Source of the DNA: Coenobita brevimanus | Lineage: Eukaryota > Arthropoda > Malacostraca > Decapoda > Coenobitidae | Assembly: GCA_032717465.1 (NCBI GenBank) | Contig: CM064670.1 | Coordinates: 16,563,931-16,627,930, forward strand | Length of the DNA stretch: 64,000 bases | Reading direction: 5' to 3' | Shown here: piece after piece, positions 10,596-22,126 of the stretch | How positions within the stretch are numbered: position 1 is the first letter of the stretch | How the letters are laid out: every line of letters begins with the position of its first letter | Made by a program: the position numbers and the translations under genes | Notes under the pieces: generated by a model | Seen by the model: the letters and a program-made list of their open reading frames with translations, nothing else | What the model was told of the DNA's origin: nothing | Databases searched by the model: none

Positions 10596-11500
10596 ATGGA
10601 TACCTTAAAAAACATCCATCTATCCCTTCCGACATTCACGTAAGATATTAACACATGGTTTACACAAGTTGATGCCACGTGGCCTGAAGATACCAGTGAT
10701 GAAAACAAATTCAGAGCAGTTGTCCACACTCTCCCAACTCAAGTAGCAGTCCTTGTGCAGGACATATACCTAAAAACCACCTACAGAGCACCAATATAAA
10801 ACCTGAAGGAGGGTCTGCTGCGGGCCCTGGGCAAATCAAAGCAGGCACTTTTAATGGAGCTGGATGAAATTCGCTCCCAACGGCAGTGCCCCTTGGCCCT
10901 CCTTGTCCACATTCAAGTCACGCTCACGGCAGTGGGGGCCACCTTATCAGATGACCTTCTCCGATACCGACTCCTCCAGCTCATGCCACCAGACTTCCGC
11001 CTCCACCTGGCATCCCTGGGCCCTGGCACGTCCCTTGCTGAGTTCATTGAGAGGGTGGACACTCTATACAAAACTCACCAGCATTACGCAACCCATTCAG
11101 TAAGTGCACACACCTCTTCTCCCCCTGTCATAGCCCCCAGTGCTACCTCTAGTGAAACAGTGGCATCAGTGAGTAGTGTTGCTAACAAAAACGGTTCCAT
11201 GTCAGAGCTGTGTACCTTATTAACAAGTTTAACAAATAGAATAGACAAACTGGAAAGTAAAATAAGTGGCTTAACCACTCAGACCCCCAGTGTTGCAAAT
11301 TATTCCCCAGCCCCTCCGTGTTCCAACATTGTTCCCCCAGCGAACCGTGGTCGGAATGCTAATCCCCAAACAGCAAGGGACGATTTCGTGTTGTGTACCT
11401 ATCACAAGCGCTTTGGCATGGAAGCTAGATGATGTGCACCACCTTGCATATTCACGGGAAACGCATATGGCGGAAGACAATACTGGGATTGTCTCCCGCC
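10596..11500 (+). pseudogene. gag: Outer Gypsy element: gag
   Basis: The frame from ATG 10596 encodes a capsid-type gag: a WFTQVDATWP motif and FRAVVHTLPTQVAVLV, then a Ser/Thr-rich linker, a short coiled stretch (TNRIDKLESKI), and the C-terminal signature CTYHKRFG...CAPPCIFTGN (about 11395-11460). That Cys/His end is typical of a group of arthropod Gypsy gags lacking the usual CCHC knuckle. In-frame stops lie near 10640 (TAA), 10797 (TAA) and 11430 (TGA, inside the Cys/His signature), so no full-length product is possible. Gag would package the element's RNA. Confidence 0.8.
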
Positions 11501-12120
11501 ACACACACCAAATGCCTCGTCATTATCAGCACACCCAAAGTCACACCACGTTCCACTGGCTCCAGGGAACTGCTACGGATTAAAGATGCTATCTCCAGCA
11601 CAAAACACCTTATTGACACTGAAGCCACATTCAGTATAGTCCCTCCTACCTCTGACCTCAAAATGGCTCAGCAGCCCGCATTTGACCTAATAGCAGCAAA
11701 CGGCACCCTCATAGCCACATGTGGCATGGAATCCCATCACATGGCACTCGCCCAATCAGTGTCATTTACTTGGCCGTTCCTCATTGCAGAAGTTAATCAA
11801 CCCATTATCGGCGTTGACTTCTTGGAGGCACATGACTTGCTAGTGGATACCAGAGGAAGGATTCTATATCACAGACCCTCAAACTCGTCCATCCAAGTAC
11901 CCGGGTGTGCTGGTAATCCGCCACTCATTACATACCTTCGTCAGGAGTCTTCATATGATTCCATACTATGCCAGTTTCCCCTCTTAACCTCTCAGACTCC
12001 CAACCATGGCTGCACAGACCATGGTGTAGAGCATAGCGTCATCACTTCCGGGCCGCCCTGTTTCCCCCGTCCCAGACTCTTCCCCCAGAATGTCGTCAGG
12101 CAGCGAAGAAGGAGTTTCAG
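11501..12120 (+). pseudogene. Outer Gypsy element: protease region
   Basis: Contains a retropepsin-like domain with LIDTEATFSIVPP (about 11610-11645) and the downstream IIGVDFLEAHDLLVD block. The catalytic triad DTG reads DTE, so the Gly is lost. It lies in a different frame from gag. The tail FPQNVVRQRRRSF leads towards the RT, which is again frameshifted. As written it cannot process a polyprotein. Confidence 0.75.
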
Positions 12121-13260
12121 GTGATGCTCGATGAGAGCATTATTCGGCCTTCATCAAGCTGTTGGGCATCCCTTCTACACATGGTTCCTAAGGCACAGCA
12201 AGGTGAGTGGAGAGCATGTGGGGACTACAGGGCACTGAATGCGATGACAGTGCCCGATAAATACCGCATTCCCCAAATCCAGGATATCCACCACCAACTG
12301 TACGGCCTTCGAGTATTTTACAAGATCGATCTAGTCAGGGCGTTCCACCAAATCCTGTGGTGGAGAAGGACATCCCCAAAACAGCGGTGACCACCCTCTT
12401 TGGCCTTTTTGAATACACAAAGATGAATTTCGGCCTCAGAAATGCCGCACAAACGTTTCAGAGATTTATGGACCAGGTTTTTAGGGGGTTAGATTTCGTC
12501 AAGGTGTACATCGATGACATCCTCATCGCTTCTGATTCCCATGAGCAGCATAAATGCTGTTCCAACGCCTGCAGGACTACGGGCTGCGTGTGCACCAGGA
12601 GAAGCATATCCTCAGTGCAGAGGAATTGGATTTCTTGCGCCACAGGGTATCAGCCACAGGTATCATGCCCATCCCGCAGAAGGTGGACGCCATTAAGGAT
12701 TTTCCACACCCGGCTACACCACGCAGACCCAGGGAGTTCTTGGGGATGGTCAGTTATTATCACAGGTTCCTTAGAAACGCCACATCCACACTAGCCCCCC
12801 TTAACGATCTCCTGAAGGGGACGAAAAAGACGTCCTCCAAAGCCTCTTGAGTGGACCGCACAATCAGACCATGCCTTCACCACCCTCAAAAACCACATCA
12901 CCACTGCACCCCACCTAGCATACCCATCACCAGATGCCCCCATGACACTCACCACAGACGCCTCTGCCGAAGCAGTGGGTGCAGTCCTACAACAAATCAC
13001 AGGTACAAATGTGCCTGTCACATTCTTCAGCCAGAGCCTTAACCCTGCCCAGCACAAATACAGTGCCTTTGACAAGGAGTTGCTGGCTATATATGAGGCA
13101 GTCAGACAATTCAGGCACCTTCTGGAAGGTAGAGAATTCACCATCCTCACAGACCATAAACCTCTTATTTATGCCATGGCTCAGAAAGGGGAAGATTGGT
13201 CTCCTCGGGTGCCAAGACAGCTAGCCTTCATATAAGAGTTTTCCACTGACATCCAGCATA
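12121..13260 (+). pseudogene. pol: Outer Gypsy element: reverse transcriptase and RNase H
   Basis: RT blocks in order: RACGDYRALNAMTVPDKY, FYKIDLVRAFHQI (12121-12390); TTLFGLFEYTKMNFGL and catalytic VYIDDIL (12357-12540); then the thumb/connection with FLGMVSYYHRFLRN (12554-12850). RNase H follows (about 12850-13235): TTDASAEAVGAVL, FDKELLAIYEAV, LTDHKPLI. The last acidic motif reads NMVVEALSC where NVVADALSR is expected. At least four frameshifts (about 12120, 12370, 12550, 12850) and a TAA near 13233 break the frame. Catalytic RT aspartates are still encoded, but no intact enzyme is. Confidence 0.88.
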
Positions 13261-13277
13261 TCATTGGGGGCCTGAAT

Positions 13278-14204
13278 ATGGTTGTGGAAGCCCTGTCCTG
13301 TGGAGTTTCAGCAGCCTTGGCCCGAGAGCAGAAGGACAATCAGGAACTCCAAGCATTGCTGCAGTCCGCAGCCTCACTGCAACTGCAGCAGTTCGATATC
13401 ACCAGCACTCCCCAGAAACTCTGGTGTGACATATGCTGCAGTACAGCACGGCCCTATATTCCCCAACGATTCCGAAGGCAAGTCTTTAGTCATTACCACG
13501 AGATAGCGCACCCAGGCATTCGTGGTATGCACAGCTTACTTAGCCGGCAAGTGGTATGGCCAGGTATGAGGCATGACACCACTAACTGGGTCCGAGCGTG
13601 CGTGGCTTGCCAGGCAGCAAAGGTGCATCGCCACACCAAGACACCACTTCAACCACTGCCCACACAACTCAATGCTTCCACACGATCCACATTGACATCC
13701 TTGGCCCCCCTGCTTGAATCTAGGGGTAACCACTATATCTGAACATGCATAGATAGAGCAACAAGGTGGGTCAAGGCCACGCCCATGCTGGATACTACGG
13801 CTGACCGTGTGGCATATCACTTCCTGGCATCCTGGGTCACTCGTTTTGGTGCCCCACATGTGATGATCACATACCAAGGCCCCCAATTTGAATCTCGGGT
13901 CTGGCAAGACCTACTGTACCTCCTGGGTGCTAAACGCCACAGAACTTCAGCATATCACCCTCAAGCAAACGGGTTGATTGAGCACTGCCACCATTGCTTG
14001 AAGGAAGCACTGAGTGCACTTCCCCACCCAGTGAATTGGGTGGCCGCACTGCCAGTCATCCTCCTAAACATGAGGGTTATGGAGAAGGAGGACATCGGTA
14101 ATTCCCCAGCAGATCGAACGTATGGGGAAGACTTGAGGCTGCCTGGGCAGTTTGCCCCGCAACCAGGCATGCTGGCCCTGGTTTTCCTCCCAGAGCTCCA
14201 GTAG
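13278..14204 (+). pseudogene. Outer Gypsy element: integrase
   Basis: The zinc-binding HHCC domain is recognisable (FSHYHEIAHPG, then CVACQAAK, about 13485-13620). In the catalytic core the first Asp is in IHIDILGPP (about 13685), which lies out of frame and ends in a TGA. The second Asp position reads ITYQGPQFES, where SDRGPQF-type sequence is expected: Asp is replaced by Tyr. The Glu block is HPQANGLIEH. Loss of that catalytic Asp would alone abolish strand transfer. A stop near 13741 also breaks the frame. Confidence 0.82.
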
Positions 14205-14843
14205 GCAATGCAGGCACTACAACCAGTCCCTCCTCATTCTTGCTAGCACCATATGCTGCACTACACCACTCCAAACCCCATATGAAGGCCCATACCCTGT
14301 GATCACAAACTCAAACAAAACAGTCACAATATCCAAACACAGGAAATCATCCACAATCTCGTCAGACAGAGTCAATCCGGCCACACCACAAACCCGGTCA
14401 CAGTCAACACTGCACACGTCATCTCCCAACCTTGCCAGACCACGAACCACACGCACACATCCTACACCTCAAACCCCGGCACCAACAGCTACATGCACCA
14501 CTCACACACACACACCTCCCATCCCCTTTGTCAATTCATACCCTCCACTCCCTTTCATCACCACACACCGACTCAGTCATCATACAGTACAGCAAACCAC
14601 TACCACTGACACAAACACTCTCTCACAACCACCCACACTACCATCCACAAACCCTACCTCGAGCACTTACCTTACAACCACTAACCCACCCTCTCTGTTA
14701 ACCTCACATATATCCTACCTCTCACCTTACTCCCCCAGCCCCCACCCCTCACCCAGTCCTTTACACCTAATCCACCCTCTCCGTCAACCTCAGGTGATCC
14801 TGCCTCCGACCTTACTCCCCCAGCTCCCACCCCTTACCCAGTC
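14205..14843 (+). pseudogene. Outer Gypsy element: Thr/Pro-rich polyprotein tail, first half
   Basis: After the integrase, the coding strand enters a long Thr/Pro/Ser-rich low-complexity stretch with a chromodomain-position remnant (YEGPYPVITNSNKTV, about 14280). It is interrupted by the inner element at 14848 and continues at 23364, where it ends SGRLIKPPQFYTPS. That is a typical Gypsy pol C-terminus. Confidence 0.6.
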
Positions 14844-14847
14844 CTTA
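14844..14847. repeat. Target-site duplication CTTA (left) of inner Gypsy element
   Basis: CTTA directly precedes the inner 5' LTR and is repeated at 23364-23367 directly after the inner 3' LTR. Confidence 0.8.
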
Positions 14848-15370
14848 TGTCAGGACTTCATATTATAATAATACAACTCATAGATAGATAGATAGGTAGA
14901 TAGACAGATAGAAGCACCAAGCCAGGGGGTGAGAGTAAGTGTGTCAGCAACCCCTGCAACTCTTAAGTGAAGGAATGCTGGTCATGCACCGGAAGCTGTA
15001 CATACACACAGACATACAGTGTTCTAGAAGCTTCACAACAGTATAGCCAATGTGACACGACCCCTGCTAATTGAGAATGTAGGAATCAGAACTCAGAACG
15101 GGGCAAGTCATAGAACCGGCAGGTAGTGGAGAGATCAGATAAGAAGAGGGGTCCAACTAGACTTAGCTAGTAAATTAAGTCCCTGTGTAATACATACGCT
15201 GCTCAACTTAGACTTCTTTGAAGATAATAAATCAAGATCAACTCCCTGTAATCATCTTTAACTCCTCCTGCTCTTCAATTACCAAAATAACTTTAACCAA
15301 AACTCAAGACTTTCCTATTACTAGACTAAAGAGTTACATATACATAAATGGTGGCTACAAAGTTCCAGCA
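14848..15370 (+). mobile_element. 5' LTR of inner Gypsy element
   Basis: Starts TGTCAGGACT and ends AGTTCCAGCA (TG...CA). The matching 3' LTR is 22502-23363, which is longer only because a SINE sits in it. Both carry a (GATA)n-like stretch near the start. The two copies differ at scattered sites, and the 5' copy holds about 16 bp (TTTCCTATTACTAG region, about 15312-15327) that the 3' copy lacks. Confidence 0.92.
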
Positions 15371-15375
15371 ATAAA

Positions 15376-15392
15376 TGGTGGCAGTAACGATC
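15376..15392 (+). promoter_or_regulatory. Primer binding site of inner Gypsy element
   Basis: TGGTGGCAGTAACGATC lies 5 bases after the LTR and begins with TGG as expected for a tRNA primer. The tRNA is not assigned. Confidence 0.6.
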
Positions 15393-16460
15393 AATTCTAC
15401 TCCTATGAACCATCATTTCTACAAAGCTGGCGAAACTGTAACCAAGATCCTCTCCAGTTCTACAGATGATTCTACATTACTACAATTGTACAATTAAGTA
15501 ACCACAAGCGAGTATACAATAAGAAGAACGAGTCTACGAGCCTACGAGTCTACGAGCATACAGTAGCAATGACGAGTTATGAGTGAGGATCAACAAGCTC
15601 TACGATTAACTACAAATAACAAGTCCACAGGACAACTCTATAATTTTCTTCACGCAACTTCAAGCAGCAGCAAGAAGAATAAAAAACAAAAAAAAACAAG
15701 TAAACGAAAAGCAAGAACAAAGCAACAAGCACTAGATCCCCAACACTCTCTCCTACCACCCCCCTACAAGACGACACGGCAAACACCAGAGCCAAATTTA
15801 TAACTCATCTTACTCACCTTTCTCACTCAGGTGACTCATCGCTACTCAGTTACTCGCCATAGCTTCCAGTGTGGGAAGCCGACGTCACAACGTGTATCTG
15901 CTGAGACGACATCACCATGCTTGTTCGCTAAGACGACGCCACGCCAATCAACGTGTGACTGACACTAGGCACTTCTCACCCACTACTCGATACTCTTTCT
16001 TATTCACATAGCTCCTACTCATACTCATTTATTGCCACAGTACTGAGTGGGAATTCGACGTTCTATGGTGAGGTTTGCCTGTGAGTACAGCTGTTAACCA
16101 CTACATTCATCAGGCCATGGAATTTCCTGAGTAATATCGTTCATCAACACAGCCCTAGAATTATTGAGAGGAGATCTTCATTCAACTCTGGATTTATCAT
16201 CCAAGATCGACAACTGCTTTCAACACACCTCTCCGAGTGACCATCTTTATCAAGTGGGTGTAATTACACTTATGCATTTCTTCTCAGTGCTTAAATTAGG
16301 TACAATCACCTCCTTTACTTATTTTTATATATACACTTATACACTCACTATCTATCATTCATTACAACTCATTTGCTCATCTATTTAATTAGGACATAAA
16401 CAAAAGACGTATTTCATAACACCATACCTCAGCAACATGAATTCTTTTTAGCTGTGTGAT
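15393..16460 (+). other. Inner element 5' leader
   Basis: Untranslated leader of just over 1 kb between primer site and gag. A 74-codon open frame at 15579-15803 encodes a Ser/Lys/Gln-rich peptide with no recognised family. It may be chance. Nothing else is visible. Confidence 0.5.
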
Positions 16461-17858
16461 ATGACAGGAATATTTTCACCTCCACCCGTGTTAGTACCAG
16501 ACGATACACAGTTAGCGCCCACTGCAGATACACAGTTAAGAGAGCACCAGGGCAACACACCCATGCTACAAAATTCACCGCAAACTAAAGATAAAGAAAC
16601 AAATACCTCAGTTCTAGATGATGATTGGCAAACCCCCTCTGATGTAGCGAGTGAGGACTTAGTCTCTGCCTTGCACATCTATGAAAATATACTTGACATA
16701 GTTCATCGTTCAGGGAAAACCTATTCCACTATTCCCTCACACAACGATAAACAAGTCCAAGTTAAATTAACAAAGCAACCAGTGAAAATGAATACCACGG
16801 ATCAAACATTCCCACCCCAAGTTTACGTCTACCATGAAGATAAAACTGCCCCGAAATTCTCTGGCACAGAAAAAGACCATATTGATGTCATTTCACTGGT
16901 TAATCAATGCGAACAGATCTTCGTAAAAAGGCACATTACAGATGAACAAGAGAAAATTGCTATTTTTTCCTCTTGGATAAATCAGGAAAGGTGCCAGCAG
17001 GAAACTTGCTTAAGACAGATAAGCTTCTCCGAGCTAAGACATATGATAAATTTAAAACTAAATTTTTGAAGAAATTTTCCGGAGGTATGAACTTTTTGCC
17101 AGCCATAATCCCAGAATTACATAAGATTGTAGATCTTGTAAGGGAGCTCACTACATATCATGCGCTCAGTGAAATAATTGCCGATGTCTCCACGATCAAA
17201 AGAACATTAGTAGCTACCTTAGAAAACTCAAACTGGATAACAAGAGATGGAAAGATGTCCCCAGACCTCGTCGTGGACATGATTGGTTATGTAGCTACCT
17301 TGTGTAAATTACCTGATAGGACCCTCAAGATCGCCAAGACAATAGCGTACACCCCAGGTATGTGCTTACTAGACTTAGTGAACGAGGTAGAGATGCAGTG
17401 TAGCAAAGCAGGGGTGATCGAAATACAATCACATTCTAGCAGAATGAGAGTGCCCGAGACAGTATCAGCTGTGAAAACAGCTACAACTACCATAAACAGA
17501 GAACAAAATCGATCACGACCTGAAAACAGGCAGAGCAAACAACCAAATGCGTCGAGGCTACGATCACATACACCAGGCTACAGGCAGTTTCGTAAGTTTT
17601 CCCGTAGTCCAAGCAGATCTCGTGCCACAGACACCACCAAATATGGGAAGTCATCTCGCAGATCAGTCAGGTGATAGGTCCATTCTATGTCATTATTGTG
17701 CAAAACCAGGACACACAAAGAATGAATGCTTTATCAAAACAAAAGAGGATAGACAAAAGACACAAGGATTTGGTCCATACTGTAGGCATCATCGGTGCCA
17801 AGGGCATTGGACTAGTAACTGCAAAACAGTAGAAAAAATAGTGTCTATTTTCAGATAG
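16461..17858 (+). pseudogene. gag: Inner Gypsy element: gag with CCHC zinc knuckle
   Basis: The N-terminal frame 16461-16980 contains APKFSGTEKDHIDVISLVNQ, typical of the start of a Gypsy capsid. A frameshift near 16975 leads to KVPAGNLLKTDK...FKTKFLKKFSG (16973-17674), followed by an Arg/Ser-rich basic region. After another frameshift (17560-17690) comes one CCHC zinc knuckle, CHYCAKPGHTKNEC (about 17692-17733), and a second Cys/His cluster, YCRHHRCQGHWTSNC. The protein would bind and package element RNA. Both frameshifts make this copy defective. Confidence 0.78.
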
Positions 17859-17929
17859 GGGGAAGACCAAGTCACGACAAAAAACGAACAAACGTAAAGA
17901 AAAGCAAGTCTAAAATTCACATAGGAGTC

Positions 17930-18625
17930 ATGTTGGGAAATGAGTACATCTTGATACCATCTGTATGTGAGGATCAAAACGTTTCCTTATTTTTAGACAC
18001 AGGCTTTCCAGTGAACTTAATAACACAAGAAGAAATAAATAGATTTTTTATAAATAAGAAGAAAGTAACTTTTCTGGAAGAAGCTGATTTAGACTTATTT
18101 ACAGCAGATGGCAAACAAATCATTGTAAAAGGTATGATACGGTTAAACATCAGTTTCACAGAGACTACAAGACCAGTCTCTGCATTTTTTTATATCGTTG
18201 AAAACTTAGCAAAAGCTCATATGTTACTGGGCTTAAGATGCATGAGAACAGAGAAAATAACTTTACTCCCACAAATGAATGGAATAGACTCTGATAATGA
18301 ATTCATAGAGGAAATACCATCAGAGTCCTCACCGATTAGCAAAACAGAACCAAAAAGAATTGGTAATATTAAAAGCTTAAACAAACATACACAAACAGAT
18401 GAGTGTATAGATCCACTCCCCCCCCCCCCAGCCTCTAGGACTAGAAACCCAGGTAACGGTACTGATTTATCAGTTTTTCCAGCCCATCTCACCAATGATT
18501 TAGTTATACCACCTAACTCCTGTATGAAAGTTACAATAAAGAGCAAATTACGGAATAGTACTGTTCTTGTCATAGACGAATTATGTAAAGTAAAAGGATT
18601 GTCAGTAGAAAACGCATTATGTTAG
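17930..18625 (+). CDS. Inner Gypsy element: aspartic protease region
   Basis: A 232-codon open frame. The retropepsin active site is intact: LFLDTGFPVNLI (about residues 21-32), followed by FTADGKQIIVKG and the C-terminal MLLGLRCM, which fits the usual ILG block. The rest is a linker with a poly-Pro run (PPPPPA) before the RT. The family protease cleaves Gag-Pol. It is open here, but it is disconnected from gag and RT by stops. Confidence 0.72.
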   Translation: MLGNEYILIPSVCEDQNVSLFLDTGFPVNLITQEEINRFFINKKKVTFLEEADLDLFTADGKQIIVKGMIRLNISFTETTRPVSAFFYIVENLAKAHMLLGLRCMRTEKITLLPQMNGIDSDNEFIEEIPSESSPISKTEPKRIGNIKSLNKHTQTDECIDPLPPPPASRTRNPGNGTDLSVFPAHLTNDLVIPPNSCMKVTIKSKLRNSTVLVIDELCKVKGLSVENALC

Positions 18626-18841
18626 TTGAACGACAGTGGGCAAACTCAGATATTCATAATTAATCACATGAATGGAGAAGTACAGTTGTAAAAAAGGGGA
18701 CTTGTATAGTTAATATTGAATAATGTCCCGCCCCTGTAATGGAAATAGTTTTAACTGGAGTCACAAGTGAGGTAAAATCTACGGATAGAGAAAGCATAAA
18801 AGAATTTAATTCACTCAGGTGAATTTCATGAAGAAAATGAT

Positions 18842-19998
18842 TTGTTAACCCTGTTGGAAAAACACAGGGACACTGTAGTATTATCCGGAGAACAATTAGG
18901 TTGTACTAACCTGATTAATCACAAGATTAATGTGCACCCAGATACACCACCAATTTTCGTACCTGCCTACCGATTCCCACAATCTCAGCATACACTCGCA
19001 AATCAGTATGTCGATGAAATGTTAAAACTTGGACATTCCAGTGTCTTATGAATTACGTATTGTCCGGAATTTTAGGACAAGGAATATTTTTTTATCTTGA
19101 CGATATTATCATCGCAAAGAAAAATATCACAGAACATCTCCAGAAATTAAACCTACTCTTACAAAAGCTTGGTGATGCTGGTTTAAAAATTAAGCTTTCT
19201 AAATGCAAATTCTGCTTTAAGGAAACAAAATTCTTAGGCCACACATTAAGTGCTAATGGTATTCACACCACCAATGACAAAATACAGGCAGTGAGAGACT
19301 TTCCTGATCCCACTACGAATGGTGAAGTTAGACAATTTTTAGGTCTAGCTGGGTACTATAGGTCATTCGTACAACAATTCTCTCATATAGCCGTTCCTCT
19401 ATTCCAACTAAAAAAAGATGCTATATTCCAATGGGGAGAAGAACAAAAACAAGTAATTAACAAATTAAAAATTAAACTAACAAATGTACCATGTTTGGCA
19501 TATCCGGATTTCACAAAACCATTTATTATTTGTACAGATGCATCAGTTAAAGGATTAGGGGCTGTACTGATGCAAGAAGATAAAAGAGGACAGAATCAAC
19601 CAATTGCATTTGCCAGCAGACAAATAAAAGGTGCGGAGAAAAATTATTGCACTACAGACTTAGAGGCACTTGCAGTGGTTTTTGCATTACAAAAGTTTCG
19701 ATATTTGGTATATGGTTACGAAATACACTTATTCACCGACCATAAACCGCTAGTGGGTATGTTTAAAGAAAAACTCCTCTCTGGGAGGAGAGCAAGATGG
19801 AAATGTACAGTCGAAAACTACAACGTACATATTCATTATATACAATGCAAAATTAATCTAGTAGCCGACGCATTATCTAGGAACCCGAAAACAATTCAGG
19901 TCGCGGCATTAGATCTCAAAGGAGACATTCCAAACCACGATGAAATCGCAAAAGCACAAAGACTTGATCCAGCATGGTCTAAAGTTAGAAAGTGGTGA
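18842..19998 (+). pseudogene. pol: Inner Gypsy element: RT with internal deletion, plus RNase H
   Basis: 18842-19051 encodes the RT N-terminal arm (LINHKINVHPDTPP, FVPAYRFPQSQH). The sequence then jumps near 19045 directly to NYVLSGILGQG and the catalytic FFYLDDIII. About 110-120 residues (fingers and palm, with the first catalytic Asp) are missing. The rest, 19048-19998, is one open frame: thumb/connection with FLGHTLSANGIHT and FLGLAGYYRSF, then RNase H with all four acidic motifs (CTDASVKGLGAVL, DLEALAVV, FTDHKPLVGM, NLVADALSRN). The deletion inactivates polymerase activity. RNase H still looks intact. Confidence 0.85.
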
Positions 19999-20127
19999 TG
20001 ACATACAATTACCCAAACTACATGTACCACTAGAATAATTCACAATAATCAATAATACCTTATACAAGATCAACCCAGAACAACCAAAACGCCGAAGAAA
20101 TAATAACCAATTGGTGTACCTAATGAC

Positions 20128-21263
20128 ATGATACCCCAAGTATTACGAACGATACACGATAGCCCACATGCAGTACATCCTGGAAAGGATAGGACATTCA
20201 AACAAGCCCAGTTGTTATATTACTGGCCATCATTACGAAACGATATAAACAATCATATAGACAGATGCCAATCATGTGCAAAACACAAAGGATACCCAAT
20301 TTCACCTGCAGCTATAGGTAATTACCCTGTACCACATCAACCATGGGACGTTGTCGCGGTTGATTTACTCAAGATGCCATTATCATACAATAATAACAAA
20401 TATGGTACCTATTCGTAGCAACGGATCGTTTTTCCCGTTATGTAATTTTAGCCCCAATTAAAGATAAAACAGCAGAGACAGTAGCAAAGGCAATAATAGA
20501 TAACATGATATGTCGCTTTACTACCCCAAAGGTACTAATAAGTGATAATGGAGGAGAATATAATTCTGATATCGTACAAGAAATATGTAAACAATATAAT
20601 ACCAAAAAGGTTAACGTTTTAGCCTATCACCCAGCATCCAATGGGTTAGTAGAGAGACAAAACAAAAAAGTACTAGATGTACTACGACACATTCTCAATG
20701 AAAATTATGCAAGCTGGGATGATTGGATTCCCAGAGTAGAAGCCTCAATTAATGGATCTATAAATAAATCTATAGATGACACACCACATTTCATTATATA
20801 TGAGACAGATAAAAAACTACCATATGAGATTCTAGAAGGTCAAAATCTACCCATATACAACTACGATGATTACTCTAAACTCCGTTTACGTGAATTCCAG
20901 GACATACATAAAAGAGTCAAAAAACAATAAACGATATCCAAGGAAGAAATGACGGAGGCATTTAATAAAAAGGCAAGAGACTCGCCTATCAGCTTAGGAG
21001 ACATTGTCTATGGTATCATTCATATGAGAGACAATAAATTATCCCCGAAATTTGAGGGCCCATACAGAGTAATTAACATAGAAGCAAACAAAGTTTTAAT
21101 TAAGTCACTGTCTAGTGGCGAAGAGAAACAAGTTCATATTGACCATATAAAACGAGTTTCAAGGGAACTATCCAATAATTTTACAGCCCGGATACCATCA
21201 AACAACCGAACATATCTCATGAAACCAATCAAGAAAACAACAATAATTACAAAAATAAATTAA
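20128..21263 (+). pseudogene. Inner Gypsy element: integrase
   Basis: The zinc domain is DSPHAVHPGKDRTF with CQSCAKHKG (20128-20290). All three catalytic positions are kept: Asp in VVAVDLLKMP, Asp in ISDNGGEYNS, and Glu in HPASNGLVERQN. The C-terminal GPY/F motif reads LSPKFEGPYRVI (about 21030-21070). Breaks: a frameshift pair between 19998 and 20128, a frameshift near 20405, and a single TAA at 20928-20930 in an otherwise continuous frame. This is the best-preserved integrase in the window. The fragment flanking the whole nest (24736-24985) belongs to the same group. Confidence 0.87.
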
Positions 21264-21421
21264 GGTCATATACCAAACAGTCAAACATAGGTGCAACTGT
21301 TCCAATAAAATCTACAATGCATCATTTACGAGATTTAAATATCGACTTAAACTTCTTCTATAAATGAAAGAATAACAACATTTTGGTCATCATCAACATC
21401 AACACAGACACCGAACTCATC

Positions 21422-22126
21422 ATGGTCTCTAAGAGACGGAACACAGTCACTTTCGCAAGTGAATCAACGATTGAACGAAAGTGCAGGACATCCTTACATG
21501 CTATTCACCTTTGTCCTGCGTACATTTTCACGTTTCAGCCTACTGAAACAGACCGTTGTGAAATGGCTATCATAAATCACAATATTCATAATCATTGCAA
21601 CTTCACTTTTCCTCCAGATGAGCTTGTACACCATCAACGCATCGGACACTCAGTTTTTTCTTATTTCACTCATGACACATCAGTTTACATAGTCTGTCCA
21701 GATATATCACCTTCTCATACTTTAGCCTCAGGATTATACATAGCACCAGACTACTGTGCGGTATTTACACCATCCATGTCCAATTTATCCACCATCAATC
21801 AGTACGCCATCCTCAGTCATACACACAAACATTTCCACCCACTGCCTGATATGGACTTAAACATGACCACAAGTATTAAGTTGACTTCACCTAAGTTTGA
21901 AACTATGCAACTGATCAATGAAACAATGAAGCCCTGGGAAGATTTGAGTTTGAGTATGTTCAACCCATATTATGTGTATAGCCCAGCACCTACTGTCTTT
22001 ATAATCTTCTGTATTCTATTTGCAGTAGTGCTGTTCGCAATGCACAGAATGCATGCAAGAATTACAAACTTGGAGTCAGTATTTAGTAGGGGTAAGGTGC
22101 GAATTCAAGTAAACCCCACTGAATGA
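21422..22126 (+). CDS. Inner Gypsy element: env-like third ORF, C-terminal part
   Basis: An open frame of 234 codons from ATG 21422, placed after integrase where env lies in Gypsy-type endogenous retroviruses of invertebrates. It has several Cys residues in its first half, N-glycosylation sequons (for example NFT and NMT), and one strong hydrophobic segment near the C-terminus (PTVFIIFCILFAVVLFA), followed by a basic cytoplasmic-type tail. That fits the C-terminal half of a single-pass surface glycoprotein. It is shorter than usual Env proteins, and no signal peptide or furin-type site is seen, so the N-terminal part is probably lost. The assignment rests on position and topology, not on a recognised motif. 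Confidence 0.5.
   Translation: MVSKRRNTVTFASESTIERKCRTSLHAIHLCPAYIFTFQPTETDRCEMAIINHNIHNHCNFTFPPDELVHHQRIGHSVFSYFTHDTSVYIVCPDISPSHTLASGLYIAPDYCAVFTPSMSNLSTINQYAILSHTHKHFHPLPDMDLNMTTSIKLTSPKFETMQLINETMKPWEDLSLSMFNPYYVYSPAPTVFIIFCILFAVVLFAMHRMHARITNLESVFSRGKVRIQVNPTE

Noticed and set aside
14152..14868. 238-codon Thr/Pro-rich frame as an independent gene
   Set aside because: It is the low-complexity polyprotein tail of the outer Gypsy element, and it continues beyond the inner insertion at 23364.
15579..15803. 74-codon Lys/Ser-rich frame as a separate accessory gene
   Set aside because: Short, low complexity, in the leader of the inner element, with no conserved motif. It is kept only as a note in the leader entry.
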